Origin: Bacillota bacterium
Lineage (GTDB): Bacteria; Bacillota; SHA-98; UBA4971
DNA: 64,000 nt
Assembly: GCA_014360195.1 (NCBI GenBank)
Contig: JACIXY010000010.1
Coordinates: 16,204 to 80,203 of the forward strand
Direction of reading: 5' to 3'
In this document: positions 55,744 through 64,000 of the stretch, piece by piece
Numbering within the stretch: the stretch's first letter is position 1
Layout of the letters: every line of letters starts with the position of its first letter
Position numbers and translations under genes: made by a program
The notes under the pieces: generated by a model
The model's database searches: none
Seen by the model: only the letters and a program-made list of their open reading frames with translations
Told to the model about the DNA's origin: nothing

Positions 55744-56021
55744 ATAGCCTTCGCCTCACCAGACGCGAACTGCCCGGCCACAGGAACGCCCGCCCTCGCA
55801 AGCAAGGCCTTCGCCGAATCCGTCGGCAAAGCACCCTTCTTCAGCCACTCAGTGGCTTTCTCGCGGTCAACCTGAAGCGTCTCGGGATTCGTCCGGGGGT
55901 TGTAGTGCCCAAGGATCTCGATGAACCGCCCGTCCCGCGGGCAGCGGCTATCGGCGACGACGATCCTGTAAGAAGCCTGTTTCTTTGCCCCGGTCCTCGC
56001 AAGCCTTATCCTTACTGCCAA
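55740..56021 (-). CDS. rpsP: 30S ribosomal protein S16
   Basis: 93 residues. Conserved [39 protein letters not shown]. The TTG at 56021 gives the family start and has GGGAGGT 7 bases upstream; a GTG three codons earlier and the frame to 56069 are less likely. Confidence 0.96.
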   Translation of the reverse strand: MAVRIRLARTGAKKQASYRIVVADSRCPRDGRFIEILGHYNPRTNPETLQVDREKATEWLKKGALPTDSAKALLARAGVPVAGQFASGEAKAI

Positions 56022-56058
56022 GTGTGTCACCTCCCGTCCTCCGGTCGTCCGGAGTAGC

Positions 56059-57405
56059 CTATTTGACAAACGGGAATGCGCCTTTTCGCATAGCGCGACG
56101 GGCAGCTTTCTCGGCGCCCCCGAATTGGCGAAGCATGTCTCTCACCTGCTCAAACTGCCGCAGCACGCTGTTCACATCCTGGATACGCGTGCCGCTCCCG
56201 CGCGCGATCCTCTTGCGCCGGCTGCCGTCGATGATCGCGGGATTCCTTCGCTCCTCCAGCGTCATGGAATTCACTATCGCCTCGACCCGCTTGAGCTGGC
56301 CCTCGTCGACCTTGAGGTCAGAGAGCCCTCGTATACGCCCCAGCCCGGGTATCATGGATAGTATCTCATCAAGAGGCCCGATCTTTCTCATCTGGCGAAG
56401 CTGGTCGGCGAAGTCTTCGAGCGTGAACTCGTTGCTTCTGATCTTCTCGGCGAGCTTCCGGGCTTTCGCCTCGTCGTATGCCGCCTCTGCTTTCTCGATG
56501 AGGCTGAGGACGTCCCCCATGCCAAGGATGCGCGATGCCATCCTGTCGGGGTGGAACGGCTCCAGGGACTCCACCTTCTCGCCGACGCCCACGAACTTTA
56601 TCGGCCTCCCGGTGACAGCCCGCGCCGACAGGGCAGCGCCGCCACGCGCGTCACCGTCAAGCTTGGTCAGGATGATGCCGGAAAGACCAAGTCGCTCGTT
56701 GAACGTGCCCGCGACGTTCACAGCGTCCTGGCCGGTCATGGCGTCAACCACCAGCAGCACCTCGGACGGGTTTACCTCGCCCTTCATCCGGGCGAGCTCA
56801 TCCATGAGCTCATCGTCGATGTGAAGCCGCCCCGCAGTGTCTATGATCACCACGTCGCGGCCGATGGCCGCAGCGCGAGCCACTCCCTGCTTTGCCACGC
56901 GTACCGCGTCGTCCCCTTCACGCGTCGCAACCACATCCACTCCGACCTTCTCGCCAAGCACCTGCAGCTGGCGTATGGCAGCGGGGCGTCTGGTGTCGGA
57001 AGCAACCAGGAGAGGGTGTTTACCCTGTCTTTTAAGCAGGTTGGCGAGTTTGGCTGCGGTCGTGGTCTTGCCCGAGCCCTGCAGGCCCACAAGCATGATG
57101 ACCGTGGGCGGTTTCGGGCTGTACTGGATCTTGCTCTCCCGTCCTCCCATCAACTCCGTAAGCTCGGAGTTGACTATCTTTATGACCTGCTGGCCGGGGG
57201 TAAGGCTTGCCATTACCTCTTGCCCGCATGCCCGCTCGCGCACTCTCGCGATGAAGTCGCGGACCACCTTGAAGTTCACGTCGGCCTCGAGAAGGGCTAT
57301 GCGCACCTCGCGCAGGGCCTCGTCCACATCGCGTTCGCTGAGCTTGCCCTTGCCGCGCAGCCTACGGAACGTCTCTTGCAGCCGCGCCGTCAGGTTTTCG
57401 AACAC
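56059..57405 (-). CDS. ffh: signal recognition particle GTPase Ffh
   Basis: 448 residues. NG domain with [28 protein letters not shown] and [10 protein letters not shown], and a Met-rich M domain with [20 protein letters not shown]. Targets nascent membrane proteins with 4.5S RNA. No ylxM gene lies between ffh and ftsY, where an R1 repeat is found instead. Confidence 0.97.
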   Translation of the reverse strand: MFENLTARLQETFRRLRGKGKLSERDVDEALREVRIALLEADVNFKVVRDFIARVRERACGQEVMASLTPGQQVIKIVNSELTELMGGRESKIQYSPKPPTVIMLVGLQGSGKTTTAAKLANLLKRQGKHPLLVASDTRRPAAIRQLQVLGEKVGVDVVATREGDDAVRVAKQGVARAAAIGRDVVIIDTAGRLHIDDELMDELARMKGEVNPSEVLLVVDAMTGQDAVNVAGTFNERLGLSGIILTKLDGDARGGAALSARAVTGRPIKFVGVGEKVESLEPFHPDRMASRILGMGDVLSLIEKAEAAYDEAKARKLAEKIRSNEFTLEDFADQLRQMRKIGPLDEILSMIPGLGRIRGLSDLKVDEGQLKRVEAIVNSMTLEERRNPAIIDGSRRKRIARGSGTRIQDVNSVLRQFEQVRDMLRQFGGAEKAARRAMRKGAFPFVK

Positions 57406-57497
57406 GAGACCCCACCTCCTCTCGACTCACGCAAGTAGTATACACTGCACCACTCCTGGAGTCAATTCGGAAAGCTTAAGAGCTTAGGGCCAGCCCT

Positions 57498-57615
57498 CAG
57501 CGAGAGTGCAGAAATGCTCCCGACTCTTGGAGGGGGTGCCGGTGACTCAAAGAGAGTGCAACACCGACAACCCGACAACTACCGGAAAGGGACAAGAACT
57601 AACGCACCCTCACCT
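57498..57615. repeat. R1 dispersed repeat, copy B (reverse orientation)
   Basis: The complement reads AGGTGAGGGTGCGTTAGTTC at one end and GGAGCATTTCTGCACTCTCG at the other, with the GGTGTTGCACTCTCTTTGAG core of copy A. It fills the ffh-ftsY gap; its end carries the ftsY stop codon TGA (57610-57612). Confidence 0.75.
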
Positions 57616-58668
57616 GGCGAAGAGCGCCTCTGCGAATTCCACCGGATCGAAGTCACGCAGGTCCTCCAGCCCCTCGCCGATGCCCACCAGTTTGACAGGG
57701 ATGCCGAGTTCCTCCCGAATCGCCAATACGACGCCGCCTTTAGCCGTTCCATCCAGCTTGGTCAGGGCGATCCCCGTAACCTCGACCGCATCCTTGAATG
57801 TCCGCGCCTGGGCGATGGCGTTCTGCCCAGACGTCGCGTCGAGCACGAGGAGCACCTCGTGGGGGGCCCCGGGTATCTCTCTCTCCACGACCCTGCGGAC
57901 CTTCTTGAGCTCCTCCATGAGGTTGACCCGCGTGTGCAGCCTTCCGGCGGTGTCGAGGATGACGTAGTCAGCCCTGCGCGCCTTCGCCGCCTGGCAGGCA
58001 TCATAAGCTACGGCACCGGGGTCTCCACCCTCCTCGTGGCGAATGACATCGGCCCCTGCCCTCTCGCCCCATATTTCGAGCTGCTCAATGGCGGCCGCCC
58101 TGAAAGTATCGGACGCGCCCAGGATCACCTTCGACCCTTCCCTGCGGAACCTGTAACCCAGCTTGCCCACGGTTGTCGTCTTTCCGGTGCCGTTCACTCC
58201 AACCACCATGATGACGGTGGCTCCCGACGGAGTCTTCCTGAGTGGCTCTCGCGGCCCAAGCATCTCAAGGACCTCCTCCTTGAGATGGTTTATGAGGTCG
58301 TTTGCCCCACCTCCCGGCCTTGCGCCGGCCGCCCTCGCCTCGAGGCCGCGGAGAAGCCTCGCGGTGGCCTTCACCCCGACATCGGCCTGGAGAAGGATGG
58401 CCTCGAGCTCCTCGAAGAACTCATCGTCGAGGGCGACCTTTCTTCCGAGGAGTGCCTCCACCCTCCCCACAAGCCCGTCCCTGGTGCGGGCGAGCCGCTC
58501 TCTGAGCCGAGCGATCACGCCCTTTGCCTCCTCCGGGCCGCTTTGCCCGGCATCCGCCGCGAGCGCGTTGCTATCCGAAGGCGGTCGCGACCTCTCATCG
58601 TCCTTCGTTTCGTCTTTCGTGAAGAGCCTCTTCACGAACCGTCCCACGCCGCCACCTGTTACGCCCAT
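57610..58668 (-). CDS. ftsY: signal recognition particle receptor FtsY
   Basis: 352 residues. Short charged N-terminal region, then NG domain with GVNGTGKTTTVGKLG, DTAGRLHTRVNLMEEL and TKLDGTAKGG. Docks SRP-ribosome complexes at the membrane. The protein ends FAR, and the stop is formed by the terminal GTGAGGG of an R1 repeat, so the natural C-terminus may have been trimmed. Confidence 0.97.
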   Translation of the reverse strand: MGVTGGGVGRFVKRLFTKDETKDDERSRPPSDSNALAADAGQSGPEEAKGVIARLRERLARTRDGLVGRVEALLGRKVALDDEFFEELEAILLQADVGVKATARLLRGLEARAAGARPGGGANDLINHLKEEVLEMLGPREPLRKTPSGATVIMVVGVNGTGKTTTVGKLGYRFRREGSKVILGASDTFRAAAIEQLEIWGERAGADVIRHEEGGDPGAVAYDACQAAKARRADYVILDTAGRLHTRVNLMEELKKVRRVVEREIPGAPHEVLLVLDATSGQNAIAQARTFKDAVEVTGIALTKLDGTAKGGVVLAIREELGIPVKLVGIGEGLEDLRDFDPVEFAEALFAR

Positions 58669-58815
58669 GCCTACGTCCTCACACCTTCCTGTGCCTTCAA
58701 GGGGGCTGCGGTCGAACGTGAAAGCTCCGCGCCCCCGGTATAGTCATAGTCGTAGTCCCCGTCCCCGGTCGCATCTATCCCGCCGCCCGCGGGGCGCGCC
58801 GCAGGCCGGGCCCGC

Positions 58816-61800
58816 TTACGCCGTCTCCTGCTGCCTTGCCTCCGGGCCCGTATCCTCAATCCTCACGGAGATCAGCTTCGATACTCCGGACTCCTCCATC
58901 GTGACCCCGTAGAGGGCGTCCGCAGCCTCCATCGTTCCCTTTCTGTGGGTTACGACGATAAACTGGCTCTTTGAGGCAGCATCCCTCAGGAGCTCGGTAA
59001 ACCTCGCTACGTTGGCCTCGTCGAGAGCCGCATCGACCTCGTCGAGCACACAGAACGGGCTCGGCCGCACCTCAAGAAGGGCGAACACGAGGGCGGCCGC
59101 AGCAAGCGCCCTCTCCCCCGCTGAGAGCAGGCTGAGGCTCTGCAGCTTCTTGCCGGGAGGCTCGGCGACGATCTCGATCCCCGGGGCAGGCGTGCCCTCG
59201 TTGGTCATCACAAGGTCAGCCCTGCCGCCACCGAACAGGCGCGTAAACTTCCTGCCGAACGCGGCCCTTATGGCGCCGAGTGTCTCGCGGAAACACCTCT
59301 CGCTCTCGCGGTCCGAGCGCTCGATAACCTCGCCAAGGAACGCCCGCGCCCGCAGAACATCGTCAAGGCCGGAGGCAAGCTCGCTGTGGCGCGTCCTGAG
59401 CGCCTCGTAGACCTTGATGACGCCGGGATCGACAGGCCCCAGGGCCTCGATCTGTAGCCTGAGCGACCTCGCCCTCCTCGATGCGTCCTCCCTGTCGGAT
59501 ATCTCGCACGCCTGCGCCCTCGCCTCATCGATGGTGAGATGATAGAGGCGCGCAAGCTCGTCCCTGATGTGGTTTACTTTCTCGACAAGTCCGGCCTCCT
59601 CGACCGTGAGCGAGGCTCTCGCTTTCTGGAGGTCCTCAACTTCTCCCTGGCACAGTCGCAGTTTCGACTCTTTCTGCGCGACTCGGCGGACAAGCTCGCG
59701 CCTGGCCTCCTTCGCCGAATCAAGGGCCCGGTCCACCATAGCCTTCTCGCGGCCGAGCGACTCAAGCTCCGCCGTGGCCGACACGATGTCGTCGCCGGCG
59801 GACTTCGACGTCCCGGCGGCATGAGAGAGCTCGGCCTCCCTCGCCTCGATCTCCACGGCAAGATCCCGCGCCTGCGCGTCCAGGGTTTGTATCTGTTCGC
59901 GGAGTCCTGCTGCCTCCTGAGTCAAGGCAGCCATCTTCACTCGGAGGCCCGTTATCTCCCGGCCGATCCCTTCGCGCCTCCTGGCGGTCTCCTCGATATC
60001 CCCGGCGAGCCTCGCCTGGACCTCCTCAAGGTCGCGCCCAGCAGCCTCGAGATGAGCGCGCTTCTCCTCGAGCTGCCTCCGGAGCTCGTCCCGGGAGCCG
60101 TCGCCCCTTCTGTTGGAGTCGATCTCCTCCTGCAGCAGCCTCACCTTCGAGCGAGCTTTCTCGATATCCCGCAACGCCTGGGAATGCACGGCCTCAGACC
60201 TCGCCACGTCCAGCTCCAGCGCCTGCTTCCTGGACCGCGCCTCCTCAAGGGCCTTCTCAAGGCGCGAAACCTCCTCCTGCGCCGTCGCCACAGCGAGCCC
60301 GGCCCCGTCATCGGCTGCGGCAAGCGAGGCAAGGCTCTCCTCGAGCTCCGCAAGACGTCGCTTGAGCGCAAGCGGAGTCTCTCGCCGCTTTCCCCGGCCG
60401 CTGCCCCCCGAAATCGCCCCGCCCGGTAGCACGAGGTCCCCGTCGATCGTCACCACCTTCAGCCGCGTGCTCGTGGCGCGCGCCACTCGCACTGCAACAT
60501 CCAGGTTCTTCACGACCACGGTGCGCCCGAGGAGATACTCCACGGCCGTCCTCACCCGGTCTTCACACCACACGAGGGCCGATGCTCTCCCGACCACTCC
60601 ATTCATGGAGAGAGCCGCCTCTTCCGCCCTCGCAAGCTCTCCCGGCCTGATGAGATCGAGGGGAAGGAAGGTGGCTCTCCCGAGGCTCCGTTTCTTAAGA
60701 TACTGTACCGCCGCCCTGGCGTGGGCGTCTCCTTCCACGATAATATCAGAAAGAGCTTGTCCAAGGGCTGACTCGATGGCATGCTCGTACTCCCGGGGCA
60801 CCCTGATGCAGTCGGCGACTGCTCCCACCACCCCCGCAAGCTCGCCTCGTCGCGCCGCCGCCAACACCGCGCGGGCGCCGTGGGGATACCAGTCGCCCGC
60901 CGAGGCGACCCTCCTCAGCGCTTCCACCTGGAGCGACGCCTCGCGCACCCGCGCCTGGACCTCCTGGCGCTCCGCCATGAGGCCTTTGAGCCTCTCCCGG
61001 GCCGCACCGAGGCTGCGCTCGAGATCCGCTATCTCCGCGGACGCAAGGCGAACGCCCCCGGCAAGCTCCTCGCGCCTTGCAGCCTCACGGGCAGCAAGGC
61101 TCTCAGCGTCTCGGAGTTCAGCGAGTGCGGCCTCAAGCTCGCGCTTCTGGCGCTCCAGGTGCCTTGCCTGTGCGGCGTCCTCCAGAGCCATCCTGGCCAG
61201 CTCGTTCTTTGCCTCCGCCGTGGCGGAGAGGACCTCTATGATGTCCGCCTTGACCTTCTCGGCTGCCTGCTCGCAAAGCCTCTGCCTCTCAGCGAGGGCG
61301 CTGTCCTCCGCTTGAAGCGAGTCCAGCTCATGCGCGGCAGCATCGAGCTCGGATGAAATCTCGGCGAGCCGCGCGGATTTCGCGGCGCTCTCGCTCGCAC
61401 ATGCCGCCAGCCGCTGCCTGTCCTTCTCGATACTCTCACTAAGAGCCTGGGCCTGCGCAGCCTGTATCTTCTCCCGCTCCCGGGCAAGCGAGATCTTGCC
61501 CTCCACCTTCTCGATCTCGGCGGCGAGCGCAGCCGCCCGCTCCTGCAACCGGTCGCGCTCCTCCTCCACCGAGGCGAGCGCCTCCCTGTCACGAGAGATC
61601 TCCTCTGCCAGCGACTCCCGGAGACAGCCCTCTTCGCCTAACCTTTCATCGATCTCCGAGATAGCCCGCGCAAGCTCCGACCTCCTCGCCTCCAGGGCGT
61701 CGAACTCCCCCAGGGTGAGGCTCACCTCGAGGCTGGCCAGCTCCTGGCTACACTCCTGGAACCGCCTCGCCTCGTCGGCCTTCGCCGCAAGCGGCTCCAT

Positions 61801-62403
61801 CTGCCTTGAAAGTTCACCCAGCACATCGCGAACGCGCGTAGCACAGGCGTCGGCAATCGCGAGCCGTCTCACCGCGTCGGCTCTGCGCGCCTTATACTTA
61901 TGTATCCCGGCAGCCTCTTCGAAAAACGCCCTGCGTTCATCGGAACTCGCGCCAAGGATGGCGTCGATCTTGCCCTGTTCTATGATCGAGTAGCCTTCCT
62001 TGCCTGCGCCCGTATCCATGAACAAGGCCTGGATGTCCTTCAAACGACAGGGGGTGCCACAGATGGAGAACTCGCTCTCGCCGGAGCGGTAAACGCGCCT
62101 CGTCACCGCAACCTCCATGAAATCCACGGGAAGCGCGCCGTCCACGTTGTCGAAGACGAGGGTGACCTCGGCAAACCCCAGCGGTTTTCTCGCCCCCGAG
62201 CCGGCGAAGATAACGTCCTCCATCCGGGTTCCCCGGAGTATGCGTGCGCTCTGCTCACCGAGAACCCACCTGATGGCGTCGGCGAGGTTGCTCTTTCCGC
62301 TTCCGTTTGGCCCCACGATGGCAGTCACGCCTGGTGAGAATTCAAGCTCCGTCTTGTCTGCAAAGGACTTGAACCCGTAAAGCTCCATTCGCTTAAGGTA
62401 CAA
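58816..62403 (-). CDS. smc: chromosome segregation protein SMC
   Basis: 1195 residues. Walker A GPNGSGKSN, Q-loop region, two long coiled coils around a hinge (about 510-660), ABC signature LLSAGERAL and Walker B CVLDEVDAALDEAN. The signature has Ala where most SMC proteins have Gly (LSGGE). Condenses and segregates the chromosome with ScpAB. The TTG at 62403 has GGGAGGA upstream and gives MYLKRMELYGFKSFAD; an internal ATG at 62388 is the alternative. Confidence 0.96.
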   Translation of the reverse strand: MYLKRMELYGFKSFADKTELEFSPGVTAIVGPNGSGKSNLADAIRWVLGEQSARILRGTRMEDVIFAGSGARKPLGFAEVTLVFDNVDGALPVDFMEVAVTRRVYRSGESEFSICGTPCRLKDIQALFMDTGAGKEGYSIIEQGKIDAILGASSDERRAFFEEAAGIHKYKARRADAVRRLAIADACATRVRDVLGELSRQMEPLAAKADEARRFQECSQELASLEVSLTLGEFDALEARRSELARAISEIDERLGEEGCLRESLAEEISRDREALASVEEERDRLQERAAALAAEIEKVEGKISLAREREKIQAAQAQALSESIEKDRQRLAACASESAAKSARLAEISSELDAAAHELDSLQAEDSALAERQRLCEQAAEKVKADIIEVLSATAEAKNELARMALEDAAQARHLERQKRELEAALAELRDAESLAAREAARREELAGGVRLASAEIADLERSLGAARERLKGLMAERQEVQARVREASLQVEALRRVASAGDWYPHGARAVLAAARRGELAGVVGAVADCIRVPREYEHAIESALGQALSDIIVEGDAHARAAVQYLKKRSLGRATFLPLDLIRPGELARAEEAALSMNGVVGRASALVWCEDRVRTAVEYLLGRTVVVKNLDVAVRVARATSTRLKVVTIDGDLVLPGGAISGGSGRGKRRETPLALKRRLAELEESLASLAAADDGAGLAVATAQEEVSRLEKALEEARSRKQALELDVARSEAVHSQALRDIEKARSKVRLLQEEIDSNRRGDGSRDELRRQLEEKRAHLEAAGRDLEEVQARLAGDIEETARRREGIGREITGLRVKMAALTQEAAGLREQIQTLDAQARDLAVEIEAREAELSHAAGTSKSAGDDIVSATAELESLGREKAMVDRALDSAKEARRELVRRVAQKESKLRLCQGEVEDLQKARASLTVEEAGLVEKVNHIRDELARLYHLTIDEARAQACEISDREDASRRARSLRLQIEALGPVDPGVIKVYEALRTRHSELASGLDDVLRARAFLGEVIERSDRESERCFRETLGAIRAAFGRKFTRLFGGGRADLVMTNEGTPAPGIEIVAEPPGKKLQSLSLLSAGERALAAAALVFALLEVRPSPFCVLDEVDAALDEANVARFTELLRDAASKSQFIVVTHRKGTMEAADALYGVTMEESGVSKLISVRIEDTGPEARQQETA

Positions 62404-62547
62404 ACTAAATCCTCCCTGCGCCGGTGCCTTCGCTCTGCCGCGCCGCCTCACATCAATGCCACTCTTGCATGCGAAATGCCGACCTGAGTCGACACATATC
62501 TCCCCAGATTGCACTGGTATTGTATCATAGCCCCAGCCAAAAGAGAA

Positions 62548-63273
62548 TCATCCAGGGAAGGGCGAGACCCGACACCTGGGCGCGAGGCTCACGCGGACCT
62601 TCACGCAAAGGTCGCGTCGCTTGCGCACTTTCTCGGGGATCTCGGGATGGACGAGGGAGCCATACCTGTGCAGGAGGCGCCGCAGCTTGGCCTTGACGCG
62701 GGTACGCGCGTTGTCCACTGACTTCGGATCAAGTCCCATGGCCCTGCCGATCTCCCCGGTGGTGTAGCCACGCAGAAGCAGCACAGTGACCGCGTACTCA
62801 AGCATCGAGAGGTGGCTTCGGAGGACCTGTTCCACGCGGGCGCTGGCCCACTGGTTCTCCACAACGACTTCAGGGTCAACGTAGTCGCCTGCGAGGACGT
62901 CCAGGACCATCCTGGTCTCCTCTCTATCCACGTATGAATAGAGTGATATGGCCTGGTTGAGGGCCCTCTGCTTGCTGCTGGTCTGGCGCCGGAGGCTGTT
63001 GTATATCTTCCTGATGACGCACAGGTATGCGAAGGAGCTGAACTTCACGCCGGGCTTGCCAAGATCATACTGCCGGATGGCGTCGAGCAGGCCAAGAAGC
63101 CCGTCCTGCATGAGATCCTCGAACTCCGAGCCGGGCAGGCCCGGTGCTGTGGCTCGCACTATGTGCCTTACCATGGGAACGTATTTCCGTACTAGGTCGT
63201 CCCGCGCCGCCTCCTGCCCCGACCTTGTCCGCTTCAGTAGTTCCAGGTCAAGCTCCTGGTTGGTGTCGGACAT
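62548..63273 (-). CDS. sigH: RNA polymerase sigma-H-like (Spo0H) factor
   Basis: 241 residues. Region 2 FEDLMQDGLLGLLDAIRQYD and FSSFAYLCVIRKIYNSLRR, region 4 LLRGYTTGEIGRAMGLDPKS. Overall layout (with DVLAGDYVDPEVVVENQ linker) matches sigma-H, which drives early sporulation and competence genes. The C-terminal 35 residues are basic and longer than usual. ATG with GAGGGGGA upstream. It takes the place next to smc where rnc is often found. Confidence 0.87.
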   Translation of the reverse strand: MSDTNQELDLELLKRTRSGQEAARDDLVRKYVPMVRHIVRATAPGLPGSEFEDLMQDGLLGLLDAIRQYDLGKPGVKFSSFAYLCVIRKIYNSLRRQTSSKQRALNQAISLYSYVDREETRMVLDVLAGDYVDPEVVVENQWASARVEQVLRSHLSMLEYAVTVLLLRGYTTGEIGRAMGLDPKSVDNARTRVKAKLRRLLHRYGSLVHPEIPEKVRKRRDLCVKVRVSLAPRCRVSPFPG

Positions 63274-63388
63274 GCCCTATCCCCCTCGACAAGCCTTCTC
63301 GGTACCTGCTAAATATATACTGCTGGCCGAAAGGGAATATGATCTCTCAGTGGGACAGGATGGGCACCGGGGCTGGTCAAGTTCCTCT

Positions 63389-63525
63389 ATGTGAGGGTAC
63401 GAGAGACTGTTGATCTTTCCCACATCATCGCAACGCAATTCGGCTGAGGCGCCTCACAGCCGTCCCCGGGCTCGACCAAACTGGCAGCTGCTGGGGAAGT
63501 TCAACAGTCTCCACGTACCCTCACT
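63389..63525. repeat. R2 dispersed repeat, copy G (complete)
   Basis: 137 bases with long inverted ends: GTGAGGGTACGAGAGACTGT at the left, and on the complement of the right end GTGAGGGTACGTGGAGACTG. The core on the complement holds ACTTCCCCAGCAGCTGCCAG and GGACGGCTGTG. The outer GTGAGGGTRC is shared with R1. No coding capacity. Confidence 0.78.
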
Positions 63526-63749
63526 TGGGCCCTCTCCGTTACCAGTGCTAAGCGTGGGTTATTCGTAGATACCCAACTCCGCAGCCAACACGATCTCCGC
63601 GGGCGCACAGCTAGCACGCCCGCAGTCCATGTCCTTCACGTCGCACGCAACTTCCGAGTTGGAGCCTGGTTACCCATAGTCGCAGGTTCCCGGTGCTCAG
63701 AGCACCACGTTGTGGACAAGCCCGGGTCTACGGGGATCAGCCCGGCTTG

Positions 63750-63998
63750 GAACCTGGTCCTCCGGGAACCACCCCCGCAGCCCTTCCTCGCCGAAACCCG
63801 GCAAGGTGGAGCACCAGGGACCAGGTCCCGCGTGAAGATGGTCCTCCGGGGACCAGCCTGGCACCACGTCCTGGTCCTCTCGTGACCAGGACGCCTCGGC
63901 CGCCGCCGGGGGTGGTGCACCAGGGACCAGGTTGCCCGCGAGGTTGGTCCCCTGGGGACCACCCACACGCAAATTCTGGTGCCCTGGGGACCAGCCGT
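63750..63998. repeat. second array of TGGTCC-N5-GGACCA palindromes
   Basis: Five or six copies, for example near 63754-63771, 63839-63855, 63871-63888, 63944-63960 and 63978-63994, running to the window edge. Same unit as the 4.3-4.96 kb array. Confidence 0.7.
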
Positions 63999-64000
63999 TC

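Larger units (their letters stand above)
63274..64000. other. repeat-rich region at the right edge
   Basis: Holds the sigH leader, a complete R2 repeat, about 150 bases with nothing recognised, and a palindrome array. No gene is supported. Confidence 0.65.

Overview
The window is about 64 kb of high-GC DNA from what looks like an anaerobic, spore-forming member of the Bacillota (Clostridia-like; the exact genus cannot be read from the sequence). The reasons are a Bacillus/Clostridia-type core gene order (smc-ftsY-ffh-rpsP-rimM-trmD-rplS-lepB-rbgA-rnhB-yraN-yifB-dprA-topA-trmFO-xerC-hslVU-codY, then rpsB-tsf-pyrH-frr-uppS-cdsA-dxr-rseP-ispG), a gerA/gerB/gerC germinant-receptor operon, a SigH-like sigma factor, CodY, Rex, a T-box leader, and oxygen-sensitive redox enzymes. 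GTG and TTG starts with strong G-rich ribosome binding sites are common. Nearly everything is on the minus strand; only the germination operon (34.5-39.7 kb) is on the plus strand.

Left part (1-12 kb) is energy metabolism. A Ni-Fe carbon monoxide dehydrogenase operon (cooC-cooF-cooS and an FAD/NAD(P) oxidoreductase cut by the window edge) is followed by a repeat-rich non-coding stretch, the redox repressor gene rex, a HepT/MntA toxin-antitoxin pair, and an electron-bifurcating-type [FeFe] hydrogenase operon (a small [2Fe-2S] protein, hydC, hydB, hydA). Rex-type 18-bp operators lie before cooC, before cooS and in the hydrogenase leader, so CO oxidation, NADH and H2 production may form one Rex-controlled circuit.

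12-17 kb holds a co-directional cluster that looks like a signalling module: two DRTGG proteins, two GHKL ATPases without a His phospho-acceptor domain, a PHP-domain protein, an RseC-like membrane protein, and an [FeFe]-hydrogenase-like protein that keeps the H-cluster cysteines but has lost other active-site residues. A putative H2/redox-sensing system is the best candidate here for an uncharacterised system.

17-34 kb contains a FolC/P-loop NTPase fusion, endonuclease III, valS under T-box control with an odd hexanucleotide-repeat leader, isoprenoid (ispG, dxr), undecaprenyl and phospholipid (uppS, cdsA) genes, rseP, a YtvI-type membrane protein, and translation genes (frr, pyrH, tsf, rpsB). 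34.5-39.7 kb is the germination operon, with a candidate sigma-G promoter and a Gln-rich disordered GerA N-terminus. 39.7-63.3 kb is the conserved informational block ending with smc and a SigH-like sigma factor.

Two families of short repeats with inverted ends (here R1 and R2) sit between co-directional genes, in one case supplying a stop codon. Both edges of the window carry arrays of roughly 17-bp imperfect palindromes of the form TGGTCC-N5-GGACCA. No rRNA, tRNA or CRISPR array was seen.
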